Positions 1-5,681 of a stretch of 6,231 nucleotides of DNA are shown piece by piece. The notes under the pieces were generated by a model, which was not told the DNA's origin, ran no database searches, and saw only the letters and a list, made by a program, of their open reading frames with translations. A program made the translations under genes and the position numbers. This DNA is from Cyclobacteriaceae bacterium. GTDB lineage: Bacteria > Bacteroidota > Bacteroidia > Cytophagales > Cyclobacteriaceae. Position 1 is the first letter of the stretch. Each line of letters begins with the position of its first letter. Location: assembly GCA_019751475.1 (NCBI GenBank), contig JAIENH010000014.1, forward strand, positions 1 to 6,231, written 5' to 3'.

Positions 1-137
1 AGCACAAAATATGCTTAACCTAAGAGTAACGGAAATGAACAATCAATGGGAAAAAGTTATTGAGATGGTTCGACCCCCTATACTTCAGGCTGCTTAGAGA
101 TGCGACATTTTGGAATACACCCTGCAATAGCACTCGC

Positions 138-168
138 TTTATTGCCTGCCTGTAAACCTGTACCTTTG
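138..168 (+). promoter_or_regulatory. Candidate Bacteroidota sigma-A promoter of the CCA enzyme gene
   Basis: A perfect match to the Bacteroidota -7 consensus TAnnTTTG (TACCTTTG) lies at 161-168. A TTTA at 138-141, three of four bases of the -33 TTTG element, sits 19 bases upstream. A start a few bases after the box would fall at about 172, only about five bases before the ATG at 177, so the message would be nearly leaderless. The boxes are seen; promoter activity is inferred. Confidence 0.5.
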
Positions 169-176
169 CCCGCTTG

Positions 177-1625
177 ATGGCGGAGAAATTAAATTTTGCG
201 GAGGATTTGGCCTCCTTTCCCGTGTTTGGTGTTGTGCGTGAGGCCGCCAAAGAACTTGGGTTGGATGCGTATGTGGTAGGTGGCTATGTGCGTGATTTGA
301 TTCTCTATAGGCCGAACAAGGACATCGATTTTGTTTGTGTAGGAAGCGGTGTGCAGTGGGCCGAACGAGTAGGGGCGAAGTTGGGCGGAGTGCCTGTCAC
401 AGTCTTTAAGAATTTTGGTACGGCCATGCTTCGCCACGGTGATTATGAATTGGAGTTTGTAGGCGCACGCAAGGAATCGTACCGGTACGATTCGCGGAAG
501 CCTATCGTGGAAGATGGTACCCTGGAAGACGATCAAAAGAGACGCGACTTTACTATTAATGCTCTTGCTATTAGTCTCAATGAGCAGACCTATGGTGATT
601 TGATCGATCCGTTTGGTGGGGTGGAGCACTTGAAGCAGAAAATGATCAAGACCCCGTTGGAACCTGCTATTACTTTTTCAGACGATCCATTGCGCATGAT
701 GCGGGCAGTCCGGTTTGCGGCCCAACTTGATTTTGACATCGATGCGGATACATTCCAGTCAATCGTTGAACAGCAAGAGCGATTGAAGATTGTGTCAATG
801 GAACGAGTCATCGAAGAACTGAATAAAATTATCCTCACGCCTTTTCCATCCTACGGTTTTAAACTTTTGTTTCGCAGCGGTTTGTTGCAGCAATTCTTTC
901 CGGAAATGGTAGCTCTTCATGGTGTTGAGTATGTAGATAACAAGGCGCACAAAGACAATTTCTATCATACACTTCAAGTGCTCGACAATGTGTCGACTGT
1001 GTCGTACGATTTGTGGTTGCGTTGGGCGGCTATCTTGCATGATATTGCCAAACCCGTGACCAAGCGGTTTGAGCAAGGACATGGTTGGACGTTTCATGGG
1101 CACGAAGAAAAGGGTGCGAGGATGGTGCCAGGCATTTTCAGGCGGTTCAAGTTGCCAATGGATGAGAAAATGAAATTCGTGCAGAAATTGGTGCGACTCC
1201 ATTTGCGGCCCATTGTGTTGGCCTATGATGTTACCGATTCAGCTGTGAGACGATTGTTGTTTGAAGCTGGGGATGATACAGATGCCCTGATGAAACTTTG
1301 CCGGGCCGACATCACCTCCAAAAATGCTGAGAAGGTCAAGAAGTTCCTCGGTAATTTCGAGCGGGTAGAGCAGAAGATGAGGGAAGTGGAAGAAAAAGAC
1401 CATGTACGCAATTTTCAACCACCCGTAACGGGTGACGAGATCATACGGATGTTTAACTTGCCGCCTGGCCCGATTATTGGAGAAATCAAAGAAGAGATCA
1501 AAGAGGCTATTTTGGAAGGAAAAATCCGAAACGACCGTGAGGAAGCTCTTGGATTATTGAATAAAATTGTGGCCGAAAAAGGAATCTTGAAAAACGAATT
1601 AAACCCTAACGAACGTCAAAAATGA
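177..1625 (+). CDS. cca: CCA tRNA nucleotidyltransferase with HD domain
   Basis: This cytoplasmic enzyme adds or repairs the 3' CCA end of tRNAs using CTP and ATP. The 482-residue protein has the class II layout. A nucleotidyltransferase head at about 20-160 carries GG at 35-36, metal-binding D49 and D51 in KDIDF, and the RRDFTINALA motif at 122-131. The neck has the nucleotide-template motif DDPLR at 169-173, followed by the RNA-binding segment with ER at 209-210. A C-terminal HD phosphohydrolase domain shows H264, H288-D289 and H309. I chose the ATG at 177; a TTG directly before it would add one residue, and the conserved region starts soon after. No Shine-Dalgarno sequence is visible. The stop overlaps the next gene's start as ATGA. 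The family assignment is very secure; that one protein adds both C and A is inferred from the intact template motif, since split CC-adding and A-adding enzymes also exist. Confidence 0.95.
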   Translation: MAEKLNFAEDLASFPVFGVVREAAKELGLDAYVVGGYVRDLILYRPNKDIDFVCVGSGVQWAERVGAKLGGVPVTVFKNFGTAMLRHGDYELEFVGARKESYRYDSRKPIVEDGTLEDDQKRRDFTINALAISLNEQTYGDLIDPFGGVEHLKQKMIKTPLEPAITFSDDPLRMMRAVRFAAQLDFDIDADTFQSIVEQQERLKIVSMERVIEELNKIILTPFPSYGFKLLFRSGLLQQFFPEMVALHGVEYVDNKAHKDNFYHTLQVLDNVSTVSYDLWLRWAAILHDIAKPVTKRFEQGHGWTFHGHEEKGARMVPGIFRRFKLPMDEKMKFVQKLVRLHLRPIVLAYDVTDSAVRRLLFEAGDDTDALMKLCRADITSKNAEKVKKFLGNFERVEQKMREVEEKDHVRNFQPPVTGDEIIRMFNLPPGPIIGEIKEEIKEAILEGKIRNDREEALGLLNKIVAEKGILKNELNPNERQK

Positions 1626-2374
1626 GAACTCTTATCTTACTAGTGGTCGCGTGTGTGTGTGCTTTCTCGACCGTGCAAGCACAAAAGAAAAAAGCAGAGC
1701 CTGTGAAAGAGCAGCCTGCTGCGCCCGCACAAACCGCACCTGCCGAAACAACTAAAGCACCTTCCAACCCATTGGGCGAACATTTTGCAAAAAAATATTC
1801 TGTAGCGAACCGATGGAACGATTTTGACGTAGCCAGGGACGCGATGTATGATTTGATTGTTGAATACCCCGGAAGTGACTCGCTGATTTTTGCATTGGCC
1901 TACATGTATTTCGAAAACCAGAAGTATCCTTCAAGTGTGTTGGTATGCCAGGATTTGCTCGCCCGAGATCCTAAAAATACTTCGGCATTAGAATTGGCTG
2001 CTGCCGGTTACGAGGGTCTGAGTATTTTTGATCGTGCCTTGCAAAGCTATGAGAGCCTGTTTTTACTCACCAATAACAACGCCACTCTATATAAAATGGC
2101 CTTTCTGCAATATCAGTTAAAGCGCTACGCAGAGTGCATCACCAATGTGGATATTCTTCTCTCTAAGCCGGAGGCCGAGACGCTGAAAGTCACGTTCAAC
2201 GATACAGAGAACAAACCCAAGGAGTATGCTATGAAGGTGTCACTGCTCAACCTGAAGGGGATGGCCTACAAAGACCAATCCGACAAGGTAAACGCCAAGA
2301 AGTACTTTGACGAGGCCTTGAAAATAGCCCCGGACTTCTTGCCGGCTAAGCAAAACCTGGCATCCGTCAAGTGA
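1622..2374 (+). CDS. Exported tetratricopeptide repeat protein
   Basis: The 250-residue protein begins with a signal peptide (hydrophobic core at about 4-18, likely cleavage after V-Q-A20). A Pro/Ala/Lys/Glu-rich, low-complexity linker follows at 21-50, then a helical region from about 60 to the end. The clearest TPR unit is 208-237 (LL..KG.AY....A..YF..AL.I.P); earlier, more degenerate units fit the aromatic and alanine spacing at about 65-170. It should be a periplasmic protein-interaction scaffold with no catalytic residues. Cys11 sits in a loose lipobox-like context (VVAC), but a lipid-anchor site at residue 11 would be unusually early, so I favour simple secretion. Its ATG overlaps the cca stop by four bases, so translation is probably coupled. 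The role is unknown; the neighbour does not reveal it, since one acts on tRNA in the cytoplasm and the other is exported. Confidence 0.85.
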   Translation: MRTLILLVVACVCAFSTVQAQKKKAEPVKEQPAAPAQTAPAETTKAPSNPLGEHFAKKYSVANRWNDFDVARDAMYDLIVEYPGSDSLIFALAYMYFENQKYPSSVLVCQDLLARDPKNTSALELAAAGYEGLSIFDRALQSYESLFLLTNNNATLYKMAFLQYQLKRYAECITNVDILLSKPEAETLKVTFNDTENKPKEYAMKVSLLNLKGMAYKDQSDKVNAKKYFDEALKIAPDFLPAKQNLASVK

Positions 2375-2416
2375 TGCAACCTTTTTAAACGAGCGCGGTC
2401 TTTGGCTATCAGGGAC

Positions 2417-2968
2417 ATGAACTTGGAAGCTACGACCGTGCCCATACACGCTGACCTAATTGACCGGTGCCGTCAGGGCGACCAGGAGGCGCATTATCAG
2501 CTATACAAGCTCTATTCCCGCACAATGTATAATGTGGGGTTTCGGATCGTAAATGATCGCGAAGAGGCCGATGATGTGCTGCAAGAAGCATTCATCAGCG
2601 CATTTCGCAATTTGGATCACTATCGTGGCGATGCCACGTTTGGCTCTTGGCTAAAGCGCATCGTGGTAAACAAAGCGATCAATGTGTTGAAAGGCAGAAA
2701 GACGGAGCGCTTGCCAGATGACGAAAAGTTTGATGTGGCTGAGGAGGTATGGACAGAAGAAGAATTTCCATTTACGGTAGACCAGGTGCGGCAGGCGATT
2801 GAAAGTTTGCCCGATGGTTACCGCTCCGTGCTGTCGCTCTACTTATTGGAAGGATATGATCACGGTGAAATTGCCGAAATAATGGGTATTACAGAATCAA
2901 CATCAAAGTCTCAATTTAACAGGGCGAAAAAGAAACTCCGGGAAATCCTGGAAGGAGGTGCTATATGA
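2417..2968 (+). CDS. ECF-type sigma-70 family RNA polymerase sigma factor
   Basis: The 183-residue protein directs RNA polymerase to alternative promoters. Region 2 spans about 28-95, with the core-binding and -10-recognition stretch around DDVLQEAFISAFRNL (52-66) and the FGSWLKRIVVN segment (75-85). An acidic linker (about 97-118) follows, then region 4 at about 121-178, with a helix-turn-helix at GYDHGEIAEIMGITESTSKSQFNRAKKKL (146-174). Region 3 is absent, as expected for ECF factors. I use the ATG at 2417; an in-frame TTG at 2402 would add five residues. It begins 42 bases after the TPR gene, with no clear terminator between, so it may be read through from cca. Its stop overlaps the next start as ATGA, pairing it with a probable anti-sigma factor. 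The signal it answers cannot be read from sequence. Confidence 0.93.
   Translation: MNLEATTVPIHADLIDRCRQGDQEAHYQLYKLYSRTMYNVGFRIVNDREEADDVLQEAFISAFRNLDHYRGDATFGSWLKRIVVNKAINVLKGRKTERLPDDEKFDVAEEVWTEEEFPFTVDQVRQAIESLPDGYRSVLSLYLLEGYDHGEIAEIMGITESTSKSQFNRAKKKLREILEGGAI
2952..2960 (+). promoter_or_regulatory. Strong Shine-Dalgarno sequence before the putative anti-sigma gene
   Basis: AAGGAGGTG ends four bases before the ATG at 2965 and lies inside the last codons of the sigma gene. The starts of the cca, TPR, transaldolase and ftsE-like genes lack anything comparable, as is usual in this phylum. It could help set anti-sigma output independently of coupling. It also simply encodes Glu-Gly-Gly, so chance cannot be excluded. 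Confidence 0.45.
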
Positions 2969-3477
2969 AAGATGCATTAGAAAAATTTATTGGTGAGCAT
3001 CGCGCGCAACTGGATAGTCGCGAGCCGGGTGATGGAAATTGGCAAACTATCAAGTCCCGACTGTTCGGAACGAGTGAAGTATCGCTATGGCAATCGGTGA
3101 GGGTGTGGCGTGCGGCTGCTATTTTGCTATTGGGCCTTTCGGGATTTTTGTTTTTCAAAGGCCAGAAGTCCGATCCGCGACAAGCGGTATTGCAGCAGGA
3201 TTTTCGCGATGTAGAAACGTATTATTCTGCGCAAATATCAGAGAAGGTGGCTTTCTTATCGGATGATGAGTTGTTTGCCGATGACTCATTCACCCAGGAC
3301 CTTCAAAAACTGGAGGCCATGTATGCCATGCTGGCCGAGCAGATGAAGAGACGGCCTACGGAAGAAGTAAAAGATGCGCTGGTGCTCAACATGCTTGTAC
3401 GGATTGATTTGCTAAACCAGCAAATTCAAAAGGTAGAGGAGACTCGCAAAAAACGAGATGGTACTTCTTCCATCTAG
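2965..3477 (+). CDS. Single-pass membrane protein, putative anti-sigma factor
   Basis: I recognise no catalytic domain in this 170-residue protein. Residues 1-46 are polar and probably cytoplasmic; the segment LDSREPGDGNWQTIKSRL (16-33) resembles the short 'D..EP...W..I' region seen in many Bacteroidota sigma-linked membrane proteins. One hydrophobic span covers about 48-64, followed by Lys, giving a likely N-in orientation. The periplasmic part (about 66-170) is charged and helical, with heptad-like spacing at about 113-162 suggesting a coiled coil. There is no zinc-finger HxxxCxxC motif. Position is the main argument: the ATG overlaps the sigma stop by four bases, the arrangement expected when an anti-sigma factor must be made with its sigma. 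The role is inferred; it could instead be a membrane sensor that does not bind the sigma directly. Confidence 0.7.
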   Translation: MKDALEKFIGEHRAQLDSREPGDGNWQTIKSRLFGTSEVSLWQSVRVWRAAAILLLGLSGFLFFKGQKSDPRQAVLQQDFRDVETYYSAQISEKVAFLSDDELFADDSFTQDLQKLEAMYAMLAEQMKRRPTEEVKDALVLNMLVRIDLLNQQIQKVEETRKKRDGTSSI

Positions 3478-3548
3478 AGATCATCTCAAAACAATTCTAT
3501 GAAGTCAGCTTGAGTATATCGAAGGCTGTTAGATGAAGGCAATTAGGT

Positions 3549-3609
3549 TTCGGCAAGCTCAACTAGTATTACGCAAAACTTACTAACTCTGTCAAATTGA
3601 GCTGTCGAA
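3549..3609 (+). repeat. Imperfect inverted pair of a REP-like TTCG-CA-GCTCAA motif
   Basis: TTCGGCAAGCTCAA at 3549-3562 faces TTGAGCTGTCGAA at 3597-3609, which matches its reverse complement with one substitution and one missing base. A weaker relative in the second orientation lies at 3510-3523 (TTGAGTATATCGAA). The motif resembles short repeats scattered between genes in many bacterial genomes. Here it sits between the ends of two convergent operons. Confidence 0.5.
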
Positions 3610-3696
3610 ATTTGACTTCACGAGAATAACAGGACTTCGACAGTCCGATGGCCATCGGACTCAGTCGGACACTTCGATGAACCCGTTTTGCGTAAT
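3568..3696. repeat. 129-bp element bounded by perfect 12-bp inverted repeats
   Basis: ATTACGCAAAAC at 3568-3579 is the exact reverse complement of GTTTTGCGTAAT at 3685-3696. The 105 bp between them have no ORF but hold further inverted pairs: GTCAAATT (3591-3598) with AATTTGAC (3609-3616), CTGTCGAA (3602-3609) with TTCGACAG (3636-3643), and a 20-bp palindrome. No clear target-site duplication flanks the ends. It could be a MITE-like non-autonomous element, a REP/BIME-type cluster, or a structured region ending both convergent transcripts. The repeats are seen; mobility is not shown. Confidence 0.5.
3642..3661. repeat. Perfect 20-bp palindrome
   Basis: AGTCCGATGG is followed directly by its reverse complement CCATCGGACT, with no spacer. 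It interrupts a REP-like motif: TTCGACAG ends at 3643 and CTCAGTCGGACA starts at 3660. There is no T-tract beside it on either strand, so it is not a canonical terminator. Confidence 0.8.
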
Positions 3697-3701
3697 GATT
3701 T

Positions 3702-4415
3702 TTAAAAATCTTCTTCGCTTTTCAACTCAATAGCGTGCTTGTTGGAGTCAAGTACTTTGCCATTTTCACATTTCAATATCCGGTTAGGGAATTTCTTTAT
3801 CAGGCCGTAGCTGTGGGTGGCCATGAGGATGGCAGTGCCGCTGCGGTTGATTTGCTGAAATACTTTCAGGATGCCTGAAGAAACTTCGGGGTCAAGGTTT
3901 CCCGTTGGCTCATCGGCAATCAAGATTTGTGGCTCATTCAATAAAGCCCTCGCAATCACCACGCGCTGCTGCTCACCGCCTGAAAGCTGGTGAGGCATTT
4001 TTTTCTCTACTGATCCCAATCCCACCTGCATCAATACATCCACCAATCGGCTTTTCATCTTAATAGTGTCGCGCCAGCCGGTGGCCTTCATCACAAACAT
4101 CATGTTCTCGGCTACTGTGCGGTCGGAGAACAATTGAAAATCCTGGAAGATGATTCCTATTTTTCTGCGCAGGAGGGGCACTTGCTTGTTTCGTATACCG
4201 CGAATGGCATAGCCCGCCACCTGGATGTCGCCCAGCCGCAGGGGCAAGTCGGCATACAAAGTTTTTAACAATGAAGATTTACCCGAACCGGTGCGACCTA
4301 CGAGAAATACAAAGTCGCCTTTCTCAATGTCAAAGCTTATGTTGTTAAGCACGGGAGCGTTGCCTTGAAAGATCGTGGCATCGGCCACCCGCACAACGGG
4401 TTCGGTTGAAAACAT
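3702..4415 (-). CDS. ftsE: FtsE-like ABC transporter ATPase
   Basis: In the FtsE family this ATPase works with the membrane protein FtsX at the division site, controlling peptidoglycan hydrolases. The 237-residue protein has every ABC element: Walker A GRTGSGKSS at 40-48, Q-loop FQDFQ at 90-94, signature LSGGEQQR at 144-151, Walker B ILIADEP at 164-170 with catalytic E169, D-loop at 173-176, and switch H201. The stretch LRRKIGIIFQDFQLFSDRTVAEN (82-104) is strongly FtsE-like. The ATG overlaps the last base of the upstream transaldolase stop (TGATG), so the two are probably co-translated. No FtsX permease gene is in the window, so a LolD/MacB-type ATPase of another exporter remains a lesser possibility. 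The stop codon lies in a 14-bp AT-rich palindrome (3697-3710). Confidence 0.85.
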   Translation of the reverse strand: MFSTEPVVRVADATIFQGNAPVLNNISFDIEKGDFVFLVGRTGSGKSSLLKTLYADLPLRLGDIQVAGYAIRGIRNKQVPLLRRKIGIIFQDFQLFSDRTVAENMMFVMKATGWRDTIKMKSRLVDVLMQVGLGSVEKKMPHQLSGGEQQRVVIARALLNEPQILIADEPTGNLDPEVSSGILKVFQQINRSGTAILMATHSYGLIKKFPNRILKCENGKVLDSNKHAIELKSEEDF

Positions 4416-5071
4416 CAGCCGTTTACTTTTTTATGGTCGGCCAGAAACTTGGCAAGCCCCGCATCGGTGAGCGGATGGTTGAGTAAATCCGTGATCACTT
4501 TGAGCGGACAGGTGGCCACATCGGCACCAATCTCAGCACACTTGATGAGGTGAATGGTATGGCGGATGCTCGCAGCTAAAATCTCAGTGCCAAAGCCGTA
4601 GTTATTATAGATGGTGCGAATCTGTGCAATCAACTCCAATCCGTCTTGTGAAATATCATCCAGGCGACCGATGAAAGGGGAGACGTAGGAGGCGCCCGCT
4701 TTGGCAGCGAGGATAGCCTGACCGGCCGAAAACACCAGCGTGCAATTGGTGCGGATACCTTCGCTGGTAAATTTCTTAATAGCCTTCACACCATCGCGTA
4801 TCATGGGTGCTTTGACTACAATTTTGTCATCAATTTTGGCAAGCTCGCGTCCCTCTTTCAAAATACCTTCATAGTCCGTGGCGATTACCTCGGCACTCAC
4901 GTTGCCGTCTACAATGTTGCAGATGGCCTTGTAGTGGGCACGGATGTTATCATGACCTTTGATGCCTTCTTTGGCCATGAGCGATGGGTTGGTGGTGACC
5001 CCGTCTAATACGCCCAGGTCGTAGGCTTCTTTAATTTCGTTGAGATTGGCGGTGTCAATGAAGAATTTCAT
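4415..5071 (-). CDS. tal: Transaldolase, small TalC/FSA-like family
   Basis: The 218-residue single-barrel protein belongs to the class I aldolase family that includes E. coli FsaA and the MipB/TalC transaldolases. Visible active-site positions are D6, TTNPS at 26-30, Schiff-base K87 in VVKAP, T111, and SPFIGRLDD at 131-139. Two positions that separate the activities both read as transaldolase: E61 where FsaA has Gln59, and F133 where FsaA has Tyr131 (TalB has Phe178). I therefore predict dihydroxyacetone transfer between sedoheptulose-7-phosphate and glyceraldehyde-3-phosphate in the non-oxidative pentose phosphate pathway, although such proteins are often labelled fructose-6-phosphate aldolase. 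The ATG at 5069-5071 gives the family's usual MKFFIDTAN start. A -7 box lies about 20 bases upstream. The gene leads a two-gene unit with the FtsE-like ATPase, with no obvious functional link. Confidence 0.92.
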   Translation of the reverse strand: MKFFIDTANLNEIKEAYDLGVLDGVTTNPSLMAKEGIKGHDNIRAHYKAICNIVDGNVSAEVIATDYEGILKEGRELAKIDDKIVVKAPMIRDGVKAIKKFTSEGIRTNCTLVFSAGQAILAAKAGASYVSPFIGRLDDISQDGLELIAQIRTIYNNYGFGTEILAASIRHTIHLIKCAEIGADVATCPLKVITDLLNHPLTDAGLAKFLADHKKVNG

Positions 5072-5090
5072 TCGTCTGTAATTTTGCCTG

Positions 5091-5098
5091 CAAATCTA
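5091..5098 (-). promoter_or_regulatory. Candidate -7 box of the transaldolase-ftsE unit
   Basis: On the minus strand this reads TAGATTTG, a full match to TAnnTTTG, and implies a leader of roughly 15 bases before the ATG. No TTTG-like -33 element is found at the usual spacing; that region is instead occupied by a 10-bp tandem repeat. Confidence 0.45.
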
Positions 5099-5102
5099 CG
5101 CG

Positions 5103-5122
5103 TTTGAGGTGATTTGAGGCGA
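5103..5122 (-). repeat. 10-bp tandem repeat just upstream of the transaldolase -7 box
   Basis: On the plus strand TTTGAGGTGA is followed immediately by TTTGAGGCGA, differing at one base. Read on the minus strand it ends four bases before the -7 box, so it fills the spacer and -33 region. One helical turn of spacing would suit a regulator binding side by side, but no regulator is known here. Confidence 0.4.
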
Positions 5123-5151
5123 TGACGGAAGAAAATCAGGAAGATTTGGGC

Positions 5152-5169
5152 AAAAAAAATGGCAAACCG
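5152..5169 (-). terminator. SRP RNA intrinsic terminator (closing stem arm plus T8)
   Basis: On the minus strand the 3' arm of the SRP RNA closing stem (CGGTTTGCC) is followed by A and then eight T residues. The RNA's own end stem therefore doubles as the terminator hairpin, separating it from the transaldolase gene downstream on the same strand. Confidence 0.7.
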
Positions 5170-5254
5170 AACATCGCACCGCTACAACCGCCTACCCTTG
5201 CTGCCTTCCGGCCCTGGGGGAGTTCAGCAGGAGCTGGTCGTGCCGATTTGCCGG
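5160..5254 (-). ncRNA. ffs: Bacterial small SRP RNA (4.5S type)
   Basis: This is the RNA of the signal recognition particle, which with Ffh targets nascent membrane and secreted proteins. The minus strand carries the invariant apical domain: CAGG (5213-5216), a GCC/GGC stem capped by a GGAA tetraloop (5206-5209), then AGCA (5199-5202), the symmetric loop bound by the Ffh M domain. The ends pair over nine base pairs: GGCAAATCG (5244-5252) with CGGTTTGCC (5161-5169), including one G-U. At about 95 nt it is the short form without an Alu domain. A -7 box immediately upstream and a T8 tract immediately downstream bound it closely; exact ends may shift by a few bases. Confidence 0.93.
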
Positions 5255-5256
5255 GG

Positions 5257-5287
5257 CAAAGATAATCAAGCATTGGCATCTGCGAAA
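5257..5287 (-). promoter_or_regulatory. SRP RNA promoter
   Basis: The minus strand has TATCTTTG at 5257-5264, a perfect TAnnTTTG -7 box, and TTTC at 5284-5287 (three of four bases of TTTG) 19 bases upstream. The -7 box ends about four bases before the first paired base region of the RNA, exactly where a transcription start is expected. It thus supports the reading of the other boxes in this window. Confidence 0.65.
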
Positions 5288-5681
5288 TGCAGGATGCAAA
5301 TTATCATCGATGAATGATTTGATGCCATTCGTTCAATCAACGGTTGAAGTAGAACTGTATTTGTGCGTAACTCGGTGGAAAAGTTGTTCGCTACTTTTTC
5401 ATCGTTTTCTTGGTCAAGATGAGTGTCAAAAATATCTTTATATCACTGATTCACATAGTGACCAATTGATCAGGCAACACCGGGAAACAAAGGATTTTTT
5501 TCTACGGAAAAGAGTTTACAAAAACACGGTGACGGTCAGATAGCGTTTCATCTAAGGGCCTTCGGGAAACTGGAGAGAGCGCAAAGTTGAGAACAACAGT
5601 TGCAAAGCTGGCGGGGCAAATTTTAGTTGGAGTAACGGTGTTTCAGCGTTGTACGTACGCTACGGTGGACAGTGCAACAAG
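5265..5681. other. About 420 bases without a convincing protein gene
   Basis: The stretch between the SRP RNA promoter and the plus-strand terminator has one open frame of 77 codons (5310-5543). It has no recognisable family, no ribosome binding site and an odd residue mix, so I do not call it. I also see no tRNA, rRNA or tmRNA signature, and no match to the glycine, cobalamin, TPP or c-di-GMP riboswitch cores I could recall. Its second half has local hairpins and may belong to a small RNA. Confidence 0.6.
5409..5440 (+). promoter_or_regulatory. Weak candidate promoter for an unassigned plus-strand RNA
   Basis: CTTG at 5409-5412 (three of four bases of TTTG) and TATCTTTA at 5433-5440 (one mismatch to TAnnTTTG) are separated by 20 bases, the expected spacing. 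It is the best plus-strand match I found upstream of the terminator at 5682. A start would lie near 5445-5447. Confidence 0.25.

Noticed and set aside
11..97. Plus-strand 28-codon open frame near the left edge
   Set aside because: No recognisable family, no start signal, and too short to separate from chance; the stretch before 138 is left as unassigned intergenic DNA.
20..250. Minus-strand 76-codon open frame over the cca promoter and start
   Set aside because: It lies antisense to the conserved cca N-terminus and its promoter and shows no family resemblance.
2397..2404. GGTCTTTG as a -7 box before the sigma gene
   Set aside because: It keeps TTTG but lacks the TA of the consensus and has no matching -33 element; read-through from cca is at least as likely.
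3591..3616. GTCAAATT/AATTTGAC hairpin as terminator of the sigma operon
   Set aside because: The 8-bp stem is AT-rich and is not followed by a T-tract, so it is better described as part of the repeat element.
5310..5543. Plus-strand 77-codon open frame
   Set aside because: No family, no ribosome binding site, unusual Cys/Trp/His content, and it overlaps the candidate small RNA promoter; I judge it a chance frame.
5571..5620. Glycine-riboswitch-like GGAGAG and GGGGCAAA strings
   Set aside because: The spacing is long and the essential CTCTCAGG partner is missing; no glycine-related gene follows.
5602..5640. c-di-GMP (GEMM) riboswitch-like GCAAAGC string
   Set aside because: Only the short string matches; the receptor and second conserved helix pattern are not found.
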